NCBI RefSeq assembly: GCF_045291395.1
Contig: NZ_CP152342.1
Coordinates: 1,922,001 to 1,986,000 of the forward strand
Reading direction: 5' to 3'
Origin: MR-S7 sp000400995
GTDB lineage: Bacteria; Pseudomonadota; Gammaproteobacteria; Burkholderiales; Burkholderiaceae_C
DNA: 64,000 nucleotides
Shown here piece after piece: positions 45,646-54,063 of the stretch. Each line of letters opens with the position of its first letter. The stretch's first letter is position 1. Both the position numbers and the translations under genes were made by a program. Under the pieces are notes generated by a model that saw only the letters and a list, made by a program, of their open reading frames with translations, did no database searches and was not told the DNA's origin.

Positions 45646-45673
45646 TGGCGCGCAGCGGAACGGATAACTGACT

Positions 45674-47062
45674 ATGCGCCTGCCCCTTCGCCCCCTGGCC
45701 CTGGCCGCCGTGCTGGCTGCCTTGCCCGGTCTGGCCTGCGCCACCGGCCTGCTGCAGGCCTGGCAGGCCGCCTGGCAGCACGACCGCGAGCTGGCCGTGG
45801 CCCGTGCCGACCATGCGCGCGCGCAGCCGCTGCGCGACCAGGCCGCCGCGCTGTGGCGGCCCGGCGTGGCGCTGACGGCGGCCGCCGGCGTGGCCACGGG
45901 CGAGACCGACATGCGCGGCGCGCAGTTCTCCGCGCCGGGCTTCGGGCGGTCCACCGGCGTGGACTTCGGCACCTCGGTCACCGGGGGCACGGCCACGCGC
46001 TGGGCGCTGCAGGCCAGCCAGCCGCTGTACAACCCCCAGCGGCGCGCGCAGCAGCGGCAGCTGGGCCTGCAGGCCGAGATGGCCGAGCTGCAGTGGCAGG
46101 CACAGCGGCAGCAGGCCATGCTGCGCACGGCGCAGCGCTACCTGGCCCTGGCCGTGGCGCAGGAAGCCCTGCGCGTGCAGGACCAGCAGCTCGCCGCCGT
46201 GCGCCAGGCGTTCGGCGAGGCGCAGGAGCGCTTCGACATCGGCGACGCACCCGTCACCGACGTGCACGAGGCCCGCGCGCGGCTGGCCGCGCTGCAGGCC
46301 CAGCGCCTGGCCGCGCAGACCGAGCGCGACCTCCAGCGCCAGGCCCTGGCCGACACGACCGGCCTGCCCTCTTCCTCCCTGGACGCGCGCCTGCCGCGGC
46401 CCGGCATGGGCGCGCCGCCGCAGGCGCTGGCCCAGCCGCTGGAGGCGTGGCAGCGCGAAGCGGACGGCGCCAACCCTGCCATCCGCCTGCAGGCCCTGGC
46501 CGTCCAGGCCGCCCGCGCCGAGGCCGAGCGGCACGGCCGCGCCGCCTCGCCCAGCATCGACCTGGTCGCCCAGGCCGGGCAGGACCGCCTGCGCGGCAGC
46601 GGCGACTATGGCAGCGCCCGCAACGGCAGCACGCAGGCCCTGGTGGGCGTGCAGCTCACCGTGCCGCTCTACACCGGCGGCTGGCGCAGCGCCAAGGAAG
46701 AAGAAAGCCTGCGCCTGCAGGACAAGGCCCAGGCGCAGGAGGACAGCCTGCGCGAGCAGGTGGCCGCCCAGGTGCACGCCGCCTGGCTGGGCCTGAGCCT
46801 GGGCGCCGAGCGCGTGCAGGCCCTGCAGCAGGCCCTGCAGGCCAGCGAGGCCCGGCTGGATGCCACGCACACTGGCCGCGAGGCGGGCGACCGCACCCTG
46901 CTCGACTGGCTGAACGCCCAGAGCGACACCGCCGCCGCCCGGCTGGCGCTGGCGCAGGCGCGCAGCGCCCTGCTGCTGGACGGCCTGCGCCTGGCGCTGC
47001 TGGCCGGGCAGCAGGGCGAAGACGCCCTGCGCCAGGCCGACCAGATGCTGGCGCTGCCATGA
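45674..47062 (+). CDS. TolC-family outer-membrane efflux channel
   Basis: Protein of 462 residues with a signal peptide (LALAAVLAALPGLACA) and the repeated long helices of TolC proteins, rich in Ala, Gln, Arg and Leu. Two internally similar halves are seen (for example LGLQAEMAELQWQ and SLRLQDKAQAQEDSLREQ), and the YTGGWRSA segment matches the family beta strands. It completes a tripartite pump with the adaptor and permease upstream. Confidence 0.9.
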   Translation: MRLPLRPLALAAVLAALPGLACATGLLQAWQAAWQHDRELAVARADHARAQPLRDQAAALWRPGVALTAAAGVATGETDMRGAQFSAPGFGRSTGVDFGTSVTGGTATRWALQASQPLYNPQRRAQQRQLGLQAEMAELQWQAQRQQAMLRTAQRYLALAVAQEALRVQDQQLAAVRQAFGEAQERFDIGDAPVTDVHEARARLAALQAQRLAAQTERDLQRQALADTTGLPSSSLDARLPRPGMGAPPQALAQPLEAWQREADGANPAIRLQALAVQAARAEAERHGRAASPSIDLVAQAGQDRLRGSGDYGSARNGSTQALVGVQLTVPLYTGGWRSAKEEESLRLQDKAQAQEDSLREQVAAQVHAAWLGLSLGAERVQALQQALQASEARLDATHTGREAGDRTLLDWLNAQSDTAAARLALAQARSALLLDGLRLALLAGQQGEDALRQADQMLALP

Positions 47063-47117
47063 ACTATCGAATCAATAGCTGCTTGCGCTTGCCCCATATG
47101 CCCTGAAACCGTTTTTG
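47063..47117. repeat. Dispersed palindromic repeat, partial copy 8
   Basis: Only one arm is well kept: AACTATCGAATCAATAGCTGCTTGCGCTTG directly after the TolC stop; the second half of the palindrome is missing. It resembles the TAGCTGCTTGCGCTT arms at 32231 and 59714. Confidence 0.55.
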
Positions 47118-47137
47118 ACCACAAAGAGGAGACAACC

Positions 47138-48487
47138 ATGAACCACCGAGCATCCCCCGGAAAACCGCCGATGGCCTCGCGCCGCGCCTGGCTGGGCGGC
47201 ATGGCAGGCACCAGCGCTGCATGGGGGCTGGGCCTGCACGCCGCACCGGCGCATGCCGCAGGCCAAGCCGCCCAGGCCACCCGCGCGCACATCGTCATCG
47301 CGGGCAGCGGCCTGGCAGGCATCGCCGTGGCGCACCGGCTGCAGGCCCTGCTGGAGGGTGCGCGCATCACCATCGTCGACGCCAAGGAAGTGCACAACTA
47401 CCAGCCCGGCTTCACGCTGGTGGCCTCCGGCGTGTGGCCCGTGGACAAGGTCATCGACCGCAATGCCGACCTGCAGCCCGCGGGCGTCGAATGGGTCAAG
47501 GAGATGGTGGCCGAGTTCGACCCCGCCGCCAACGCCGTGGTCACCGCCAGCGGCAAGCGCATCGCCTACGACTACCTCGTGGTCGCCACCGGCACGCACC
47601 AGGACTGGTCCCAGATCGAAGGTATGGACGTGCAGGCCATCGGCAGCAACGGCCTGGCCAGCGTCTACCCCAGCTCCGCCGCCGCCGTGGCCACCTGGGC
47701 CGCCATGGACCAGTTCCGCGCCAAGGGCGGCCAGGCCGTGATGACGCTGCCAGCCACGCCGCTCAAGTGCGCGGGCGCGCCGCTGAAGATGACCTTCATG
47801 GTGCGCGACCGCCTGGCCCAGGCGGGCACGCTGGCGCGTTCGCAGGTCACGTTCTACTCGGCGCTGCACAACGTCTTCGGCGTCAAGCCCGTGAACGACA
47901 ACGTGCTGGAACGCTGGCAGGCGCTGGGTGTCGGCGTGCAGTTCACGCAGAAGCTCCAGGCCATCGACATCGGCGCGCGCCGCGCCACCTTCGTCAGCCC
48001 CGAGGGCGAGAAGACCGAAGTGCCCTACGACTTCATCCACGTCGTGCCGCCCATGCGCGCGCCCGATGCGGTGAAGAACTCCGACCTGGCCTGGAAAGAC
48101 GGCCCCATGGCTGCCGGCGGCTGGCTGGAGGTGGACAAGGACACGCTGCAGCACCGCCGCTACCCCAACGTCTTCGGCCTGGGCGACATCAACGGCACGC
48201 CGCGCGGCAAAACCGCCGCCACCGTGAAGAAAAGCGCCCCCATCGTCGCGCAGCACCTGGCCGACGTGATCGCCGGGCGCGCTCCCGGCCAGAAGTTCGA
48301 CGGCTACACCTCCTGCCCGCTGATCGTGCGCGAGGGCTCGGCCCTGCTGATCGAGTTCGACTACGAGGGGCGCCTGACCCCTTCGCTGCCCATGATCGAG
48401 CCGCTGCAGGAGAGCTACTTCGCCTGGCTCATGAAGGTGCGCATGCTCAAGCCCGCCTACCTGTCCGTGCTCAAGGGCCGGGTCTGA
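47138..48487 (+). CDS. Sulfide:quinone oxidoreductase-like FAD flavoprotein with Tat signal
   Basis: Flavoprotein of 449 residues. A twin-arginine signal (ASRRAWLGGMAGTSAAWG) ends near residue 41. FAD binding is by IVIAGSGLAGIAVAHRL (52-68) and the second motif PNVFGLGDINGTPRGKTAATV. Only two cysteines exist, Cys211 in LKCAGAP and Cys393 in TSCPL, the pair conserved in SQR and flavocytochrome c sulfide dehydrogenases. A periplasmic sulfide or persulfide oxidase is the best guess. AGAGGAG lies upstream of the ATG. Confidence 0.87.
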   Translation: MNHRASPGKPPMASRRAWLGGMAGTSAAWGLGLHAAPAHAAGQAAQATRAHIVIAGSGLAGIAVAHRLQALLEGARITIVDAKEVHNYQPGFTLVASGVWPVDKVIDRNADLQPAGVEWVKEMVAEFDPAANAVVTASGKRIAYDYLVVATGTHQDWSQIEGMDVQAIGSNGLASVYPSSAAAVATWAAMDQFRAKGGQAVMTLPATPLKCAGAPLKMTFMVRDRLAQAGTLARSQVTFYSALHNVFGVKPVNDNVLERWQALGVGVQFTQKLQAIDIGARRATFVSPEGEKTEVPYDFIHVVPPMRAPDAVKNSDLAWKDGPMAAGGWLEVDKDTLQHRRYPNVFGLGDINGTPRGKTAATVKKSAPIVAQHLADVIAGRAPGQKFDGYTSCPLIVREGSALLIEFDYEGRLTPSLPMIEPLQESYFAWLMKVRMLKPAYLSVLKGRV

Positions 48488-48510
48488 CCGCCTCGAAAGG
48501 AAACTACGCC

Positions 48511-48852
48511 ATGTACGAAATCTGGCTCGCCCTGAACATCGTCTACGAAATCGCGCTGGGCGTCTGGCCCGCGCTGCTCCTGCTGCTGCTCGTCTGGATC
48601 GCCCTGCTGGTGGCCGCGCGCGGCCGGCTCAGCGCACACGCGCTGCGCCCGGCGCTGGCGCTGGGCGCCCTCGTCGCCGCCGCGCTGGTGCTGGCCGTGC
48701 CGTCTCTCACCCAGTCATCGCTGGCCAACATGGGCTACTGGGTGGACTGGGCCAACCTGCTCGCCATCGCCCTGGGCCTGGGCGCCTTGGCGGCCGTGTT
48801 CGCCTGGCCGCTGGCCGCCCTGGCCTGCCCGCGCTGCCGCCGCGCGGCCTAG
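48511..48852 (+). CDS. Small integral membrane protein of unknown function
   Basis: Protein of 113 residues with three predicted membrane segments (about 18-38, 46-66, 82-104) and a final CPRCRR-type Cys pair. I do not recognise the family. GAAAGGAA precedes the ATG. Lying 23 bp after the SQR-like gene, it could anchor that enzyme or pass its electrons to quinone (inference). Confidence 0.7.
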   Translation: MYEIWLALNIVYEIALGVWPALLLLLLVWIALLVAARGRLSAHALRPALALGALVAAALVLAVPSLTQSSLANMGYWVDWANLLAIALGLGALAAVFAWPLAALACPRCRRAA

Positions 48853-49013
48853 AGAGGCTGAGAGTCTTTTGTCCATACCCGCCTTGCACGCCAAAACACC
48901 CCAGCTCGTCGTTGCAAATGCTCGCCATAGCCCGAGCTATGGCTGCGCTTCGCGCCTAGATCTGGTGCGTTTTGACCCGCCTTGCGGGCACGGCCAAAAA
49001 ACTCTCAGCCTCT
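48853..49013. repeat. 161-bp palindromic (MITE-like) element
   Basis: Perfect 13-bp terminal inverted repeats AGAGGCTGAGAGT / ACTCTCAGCCTCT (48853-48865, 49001-49013), extending imperfectly to about 30 bp. A central 8-bp hairpin GCCATAGC / GCTATGGC has a 4-base loop. No ORF of note. It lies inside the operon between the membrane-protein gene (whose stop abuts it) and the DUF2892 gene. It may be a miniature mobile element or an RNA-processing hairpin. Confidence 0.65.
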
Positions 49014-49045
49014 GCACCACTTTGTTATTCCCAAGGAGAACCTCC

Positions 49046-49255
49046 ATGACCTCATGGCAAATCGTGCGCATCGTCGCCGGACTCTTCATCCTGCTCAGCC
49101 TGGCCCTGGGCATTCCCGGCAGCCCGCTGTTCATGCACCAGTGGTGGCTGGCCTTCACTGCCTTCGTGGGCATCAACCTGCTGCAAAGCGGCTTCACCCG
49201 GTGGTGCCTGATGGAAACCCTCCTGCGCAAGCTCGGCGCACGCCAGGGCTGCTGA
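49046..49255 (+). CDS. DUF2892 (YgaP-type) membrane protein
   Basis: Protein of 69 residues with two membrane segments (IVRIVAGLFILLSLALGI and WWLAFTAFVGINLLQSGFT), then WCLMETLLRKLG. It matches the DUF2892 domain that in E. coli YgaP is fused to a rhodanese; here the rhodanese is a separate gene next door. AAGGAG lies 9 bp before the ATG. Confidence 0.9.
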   Translation: MTSWQIVRIVAGLFILLSLALGIPGSPLFMHQWWLAFTAFVGINLLQSGFTRWCLMETLLRKLGARQGC

Positions 49256-49272
49256 AGCGAAAGGACGGACCG

Positions 49273-49653
49273 ATGAAAACCGCCCTCGACCTCGTGGCCG
49301 CCGCCAAGGCCCGCATCCAGGAAATCCCCGTCGATGCCGCGGAGGCCGCCATCGCCCAGGCCGACGTGCTGATCGACGTGCGCGAGCCCGACGAATACCG
49401 CCAGGGCCACCTGCCCGGCGCCATCAACCTGCCGCGCGGCGTGCTGGAATTCCAGATGAGCAGCCAGAGCGCCATGGAGCCGCGCGGCCTGCGCGTCGTG
49501 CTGTACTGCAAGACCAGCGGCCGCGCGGCCCTGGCGGCCTGCGCCCTGCAGGACATGGGCTACCTGGACGTGCGCTCCGTCGCGGGCGGCTTCGATGCAT
49601 GGAAGGCGGCAGGCAAGGCCGTGGCCGTGCCCGTGGCGCCGGTCTTTGGCTGA
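49273..49653 (+). CDS. Rhodanese-like sulfurtransferase
   Basis: Single-domain rhodanese of 126 residues. The opening DVLIDVREPDEYRQGHLPGAINLPRG and the active-site loop CKTSGRA (Cys79) are intact. It transfers sulfane sulfur from persulfides to acceptors such as thiols or cyanide. It is the last gene of the ArsR-controlled operon, 17 bp after DUF2892, and would process the persulfide made by the SQR-like enzyme. Confidence 0.92.
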   Translation: MKTALDLVAAAKARIQEIPVDAAEAAIAQADVLIDVREPDEYRQGHLPGAINLPRGVLEFQMSSQSAMEPRGLRVVLYCKTSGRAALAACALQDMGYLDVRSVAGGFDAWKAAGKAVAVPVAPVFG

Positions 49654-49658
49654 GAGTT

Positions 49659-49715
49659 GGCAGTCTTTTCAGGCTTCAGCGCTTGTCCAGCAAGCGCTAG
49701 CAGCTCTCATTACAG
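49659..49715. repeat. Dispersed palindromic repeat, copy 9
   Basis: AGCGCTTG / CAAGCGCT (49678-49685, 49691-49698) with 5-base loop, between the converging rhodanese and bioB genes. The bioB stop codon and its last residues (Asn-Glu-Ser-Cys) are encoded by the repeat. Confidence 0.8.
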
Positions 49716-50761
49716 GAGTGCCCTGTACCGTCCGGCGCCTCCTGTGTGCGGTGGCCGCGCAGGCCCAGCTTCGCCAGCAGCTGCGTGTCGGCCTCCACGT
49801 CAGGGTTGCCGGTGACTAGCAGCTTGTCGCCATAGAAGATCGAGTTGGCCCCCGCCATGAAGCACAGCGCCTGCACGGCGTCGCCCAGTTGCTGGCGCCC
49901 GGCGGACAGCCGCACGCGCGCTTTGGGCATGGTGATGCGGGCCACGGCGATCACGCGCACGAAGTCCAGCGGGTCTACGGGGTCGCTGTCGGCCAGCGGC
50001 GTGCCGGGCACGCGCACCAGGCTGTTGATGGGCACGGATTCGGGGTATGGATCGAGGTTGGCGAGCTGCGCGATCAGGCCCGCGCGGTGCACGGGCGCCT
50101 CGCCCATGCCGACGATGCCGCCGCAGCAGACGCTGATGCCGGCCGCGCGCACGTGGGCCAGGGTGTCCAGCCGGTCCTTGTACTGGCGGGTGCTGACCAC
50201 GTCCTGGTAGTACTCGGGCGCGGTGTCCAGGTTGTGGTTGTAGTAGTCCAGGCCCGCGTCCCTGAGCGCCTGGGCCTGGTGCGATTGCAGCATGCCCAGC
50301 GTGGCGCAGGTCTGCAGGCCCAGGCCCTTCACGGCGCCGATCAGCGCGCTCACCTTCTCGATGTCGCGGTCCTTGGGCGCACGCCAGGCCGCGCCCATGC
50401 AAAAGCGCGTGGCGCCCGCGTCCTTGGCGGCCTGGGCGGCGCGTGTGACCTCTTCCACGCTCATGAGCTTTTGCGCCTGCACGCCCGTGTCGAACTCGGC
50501 GGACTGGGGGCAGTAGCCGCAGTTCTCGGGGCAGCCGCCCGTCTTCACCGACAGCAGAGTGGCCAGCTCGATGTCGCCCGCAGGCCAGTGCGCGCGGTGC
50601 ACCGACTGGGCGCGCCACAGCAGGTCCATGAACGGCATGTCGAGCAGCGCCTGCACGGCGTCGAGGCTCCAGCGCTGCGACGCAGCGCTCTGCTGCGGAG
50701 CGCGCGGATGGAACTGCAGCGGCTGCGGGGTGGAAGGCGGGGTGGGGGCAAGGACGGTCAT
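49697..50761 (-). CDS. bioB: Biotin synthase
   Basis: Radical-SAM enzyme of 354 residues that inserts sulfur into dethiobiotin. The SAM-cluster motif CPENCGYC (Cys77, 81, 84) is followed by the sulfur-donor cluster region (YYNHNLDTAPEYY, RVRLSAGR near 275). ATG 50761 is chosen because AGGAG lies 7 bases upstream; the longer frame is non-homologous. The C-terminal tail after QLLAKLGLRGHR is repeat-derived and probably dispensable. No other bio gene is adjacent. Confidence 0.95.
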   Translation of the reverse strand: MTVLAPTPPSTPQPLQFHPRAPQQSAASQRWSLDAVQALLDMPFMDLLWRAQSVHRAHWPAGDIELATLLSVKTGGCPENCGYCPQSAEFDTGVQAQKLMSVEEVTRAAQAAKDAGATRFCMGAAWRAPKDRDIEKVSALIGAVKGLGLQTCATLGMLQSHQAQALRDAGLDYYNHNLDTAPEYYQDVVSTRQYKDRLDTLAHVRAAGISVCCGGIVGMGEAPVHRAGLIAQLANLDPYPESVPINSLVRVPGTPLADSDPVDPLDFVRVIAVARITMPKARVRLSAGRQQLGDAVQALCFMAGANSIFYGDKLLVTGNPDVEADTQLLAKLGLRGHRTQEAPDGTGHSCNESC

Positions 50762-51055
50762 CTGTTCGCTCCTGGACTGGCAAGCCTGCGGCTGGGCTGG
50801 GTTCCGACGGGGCGATTGTGGTGGCCTTGCGCGGCGCCTGGAAGGGCCCGAGCCGCAAAAAAGCTCCCTTGAAAACATGCACTCAAATGCCGCCAAATTC
50901 CGTATTTTTTGACAGAAGATGATGAAGGAAGGCAGCAAAAGAAGGAATGTTGCCGGCGCTGGAAAAGCCGTGCGGCAACAGTGTGCTTCTGTCGGCCAAC
51001 AGCGCTCAAAACCATCGAACCCGCAGGATTGCGCGCGGAAAGTTGTGCGGAGAAC
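50762..51055. other. Intergenic region upstream of bioB
   Basis: About 290 bp with no supported gene. It should hold the bioB promoter (minus strand), near a TTTTTTGACA-like stretch at about 50905-50915 seen on the plus strand. A TGTTGCCG / CGGCAACA inverted repeat (50949-50956, 50973-50980) is a possible hairpin or operator. Nothing else is recognisable. Confidence 0.4.
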
Positions 51056-51086
51056 AAAAAAGGCCCTGGTCGACGACCAGGGCCTT
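51056..51086 (-). terminator. Rho-independent terminator of the thioesterase-ended operon
   Basis: Perfect 12-bp stem AAGGCCCTGGTC / GACCAGGGCCTT with a 3-base loop (51060-51086), with six A on its left, giving a T-tract when read on the minus strand. It lies about 20 bp beyond the stop at 51107. Confidence 0.92.
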
Positions 51087-51106
51087 CGTGCGCGAAGCGC
51101 AGCCGA

Positions 51107-51538
51107 TCAGCCGCCCTTGCGCGGATAGAGCACCATCTGCGTGCAGCGGAACAGCACCAGGGTCTTGCCCGTTTCGCGGTGCGTGACGGTGGCGTCCCAC
51201 ACCTGGGTGCTGCCGCCCAGGTGCACGGGCCGCGCCACGCATTCCACCGTGCCTTCGCGCGCGGTGGACATGTGGTTGGACTTGAGTTCGATGGTGGTGA
51301 ACCCCTGCGCGCCTTCGGGCAGGTGGGCGCGGCAGCCATAGCCGCAGGTGGTGTCGGCCAGCGTGACGAGGCTGCCCGCATGCAGGAAGCCGTTGGGCGC
51401 CATCAGGTGCGGCTGGACGGCCATCTCGGTGCGGATCTCGCCCTGCTGCAAGGAGACCACGTGGATGCCCAGGTGCCCGGGCAGCGTGCCCTGGCTGGCA
51501 CGGTTCAGGGCCTCGACGGTCTTGCGTTCCTCGGCCAT
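51107..51538 (-). CDS. PaaI-type hotdog thioesterase
   Basis: Protein of 143 residues: MAPNGFLHAGSLVTLADTTCGYG holds the hotdog catalytic region (His-Ala-Gly, then Asp), followed by TIELKSNHMSTAREG. It probably hydrolyses an acyl-CoA intermediate or end-product of the CoA-transferase / hydratase cluster upstream. It follows the VOC gene by 4 bp and ends the operon at a strong terminator. Confidence 0.88.
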   Translation of the reverse strand: MAEERKTVEALNRASQGTLPGHLGIHVVSLQQGEIRTEMAVQPHLMAPNGFLHAGSLVTLADTTCGYGCRAHLPEGAQGFTTIELKSNHMSTAREGTVECVARPVHLGGSTQVWDATVTHRETGKTLVLFRCTQMVLYPRKGG

Positions 51539-51542
51539 GCCC

Positions 51543-52013
<471 letters not shown>

Positions 52014-52020
52014 GGTTGCT

Positions 52021-52084
52021 CCTTGATTGATAGCTGGTCGCGCTTGACTGTCAAGCGCTGCAGGGCTATTTGGCTTGTATTTTG
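52021..52084. repeat. Dispersed palindromic repeat, copy 10
   Basis: GCGCTTGA / TCAAGCGC (52040-52047, 52051-52058) with a 3-base loop; flanks TTGATTGATAGCTGG and CAGGGCTATTTGGCTTGTATTTT. The right flank matches copy 1 in reverse complement. It lies between the VOC and enoyl-CoA hydratase genes of one operon. Confidence 0.75.
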
Positions 52085-52113
52085 CCATGGAGCGCCATGC
52101 GCATGGAGCCGTC

Positions 52114-52878
52114 TTACCCCTTGATGAAGGCCGCCACCCCGGCGCGGAACGCGGCGCTGCCGTAAACGGAATCCACCAGGTCGTCGTCGGCCAGGCTGTG
52201 CTCGGCCACGATGCGGCGCAGGCTTTCCTTGACGGCGGCCTGGGTGGCGCCCGACAGCGCCATGAGCCGCTGCACGAGCGCATGCGCCTCGTCCGGCAAT
52301 TGCCCTGCCGGCACGGCTGCGTGCACGAAGCCGCAGGCCAGCGCCTCGTCGGCCGACAGGTAGTCGGCCAGCAGCAGCATGCGCTTGACGCGCGGCACGC
52401 CCAGCGCGGCCACCAGCCGCGCGATGTTGCGTGACGAGAGGGTGTTGGACAGCGTCTTGGCGATCGGCGCGCCGAAGCGCGAGCCCGCGCTGCACAGGCG
52501 GAAGTCGCAGGCCGTGGCCAGCGCCAGGCCGCCGCCCACGCACCAGCCGTCGACGACGGCGACGGTGGGCACGGGGATGCGCTCCACCGCGTCGATCACG
52601 CGCTCCACGAAGGCTTCGTAGGCGATGCCGTCGCTGCCATCGCGGAAGTCCCGGAAGTGCGCGATGTCCGTGCCCGAGACGAAGGACTTGCCGCCCGCGC
52701 CGCGCAGCAGCACGCTGCGCACGGCCGGGTCGGCGCGGCAGGCGGCGATGTGCGCGAGCAGCGCCTCGTACATGGGCGCGGTCATGGCGTTGTGGCGCTC
52801 GGGCCGGTCGATGACGATCTCGGCCGCGCCCGAGGCGTGCACCACGCACGTCACCCGTTCCTGCACGGCGGCGCTCAT
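52114..52878 (-). CDS. Enoyl-CoA hydratase/isomerase family protein
   Basis: Crotonase-fold protein of 254 residues. Oxyanion-hole strands are VLLRGAGGKSFVSGTDIAHF and VVDGWCVGGGLALATACDFRL; the position of the catalytic Glu pair in hydratases is not obvious (SRFGAPIAKTL), so isomerase or hydrolase activity is possible. ATG overlaps the stop of the CoA-transferase gene (ATGA), showing a joint operon. Confidence 0.88.
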   Translation of the reverse strand: MSAAVQERVTCVVHASGAAEIVIDRPERHNAMTAPMYEALLAHIAACRADPAVRSVLLRGAGGKSFVSGTDIAHFRDFRDGSDGIAYEAFVERVIDAVERIPVPTVAVVDGWCVGGGLALATACDFRLCSAGSRFGAPIAKTLSNTLSSRNIARLVAALGVPRVKRMLLLADYLSADEALACGFVHAAVPAGQLPDEAHALVQRLMALSGATQAAVKESLRRIVAEHSLADDDLVDSVYGSAAFRAGVAAFIKG

Positions 52879-54056
52879 GCGGTTGCCTTTGCGCGGATCT
52901 CGGCCACGATCTCCTCGGTGTGCTCGCCCAGCAACGGCGGGTGACGGCGCACCTGTTGGGGCGTGCCCAGCATCTTGACCGGGAAGCCGATGTTCTTGAC
53001 CTTGCCCTCGATGGGGTGGTCGATCTCCATGCACATGCGCCGGTGCGCGCCGTGCTCGCCCTCGAAGGCCTCGGGGTAGGTCAGGATGGGACCGGCCGGA
53101 ATGCCGGCGGCCAGCAGCGTGTCCACCCACTCGGCGCTGTCTCGCTTGGCGAATTCGGCCTCCAGTGCCTCGATCAGCGCCTCGCGGTGTTTGAGGCGCA
53201 GTGCCACGGTGGCGAAGTCGGGGTGCTCCTGCAGGTCGGGCTGCTCGATCAGCGCGCACAGCTTGGCCCAGAGCTTCTGGTTGGTGGCGCCCATGACGAA
53301 GTAGCCGTCGCGCGCCTTCACGGCCTGGTAGGGCGCGCTCATCTTGTTGCTGGTGCCCAGCGGCACCGGCGGCTTGCCTGTGCCCCAGTACTCGGACATG
53401 TCCCAGATCGAGAACGCCATGGCCGAGTCGAACAGCGAGGCGTCGATGTGCTGGCCCTGCCCCGTCTTCTGCGCGCCGATGTAGGCCGCGAGCAGCCCGT
53501 AGGTGGCGAACAGCGCGCAGCCGATGTCGGCCACGGGCACGCCGGCCTTGACGGGCTTTTCGCCCGGATAGCCGGTCACGCTCATCACGCCGGACATGGC
53601 CTGGGCCATGAGGTCGAACCCCGGCCGGCTGGCCCAGGGGCCGCTCTGGCCGAAACCGGAAATGCTCACGTAGACGATCTTCGGGTTGATCTGGCGGATG
53701 GTCTCGTAGTCGATCCTCAGCCGCTGCACCACGCCGGGGCGGTAGTTCTCGACGATCACGTCGGCCGTGCGGGCCAGCTCGTAGAAGAATTCGCGGCCCT
53801 CGTCGCTTTTCAAGTCGAGCGCGAGCGAGCGCTTGTTGCGGTTCATGTTCAGGAAACCCATGCTGTCCGGGCCCTTCATCTTGAAGCCCATGGCGCCGCG
53901 CGTCTGGTCGCCCGTGCCGGGCGGCTCCACCTTGATGACATCGGCGCCCAGGTCGGCCAGCAGCATGCAGGCGAAGGGGCCGGCCATGACCTGGCTCACA
54001 TCGAGCACGCGGATGCCTTGCAGCGGCAGGGGTTGGGTGTGTGGGGTGTGGCTCAT
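52875..54056 (-). CDS. CaiB/BaiF family CoA-transferase
   Basis: Class III CoA-transferase of 393 residues. It begins GIRVLDVSQVMAGPFACMLLADLGADVIKVEPP, the family hallmark, and has Asp177 in PVADIGCAL at the position of the acylated aspartate. It would move CoA between an acyl-CoA donor and a carboxylate, activating the substrate without ATP. Located between the Bug receptor and enoyl-CoA hydratase genes, it probably activates the acid bound by that receptor. Confidence 0.92.
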   Translation of the reverse strand: MSHTPHTQPLPLQGIRVLDVSQVMAGPFACMLLADLGADVIKVEPPGTGDQTRGAMGFKMKGPDSMGFLNMNRNKRSLALDLKSDEGREFFYELARTADVIVENYRPGVVQRLRIDYETIRQINPKIVYVSISGFGQSGPWASRPGFDLMAQAMSGVMSVTGYPGEKPVKAGVPVADIGCALFATYGLLAAYIGAQKTGQGQHIDASLFDSAMAFSIWDMSEYWGTGKPPVPLGTSNKMSAPYQAVKARDGYFVMGATNQKLWAKLCALIEQPDLQEHPDFATVALRLKHREALIEALEAEFAKRDSAEWVDTLLAAGIPAGPILTYPEAFEGEHGAHRRMCMEIDHPIEGKVKNIGFPVKMLGTPQQVRRHPPLLGEHTEEIVAEIRAKATA

Positions 54057-54063
54057 GTCGTTC

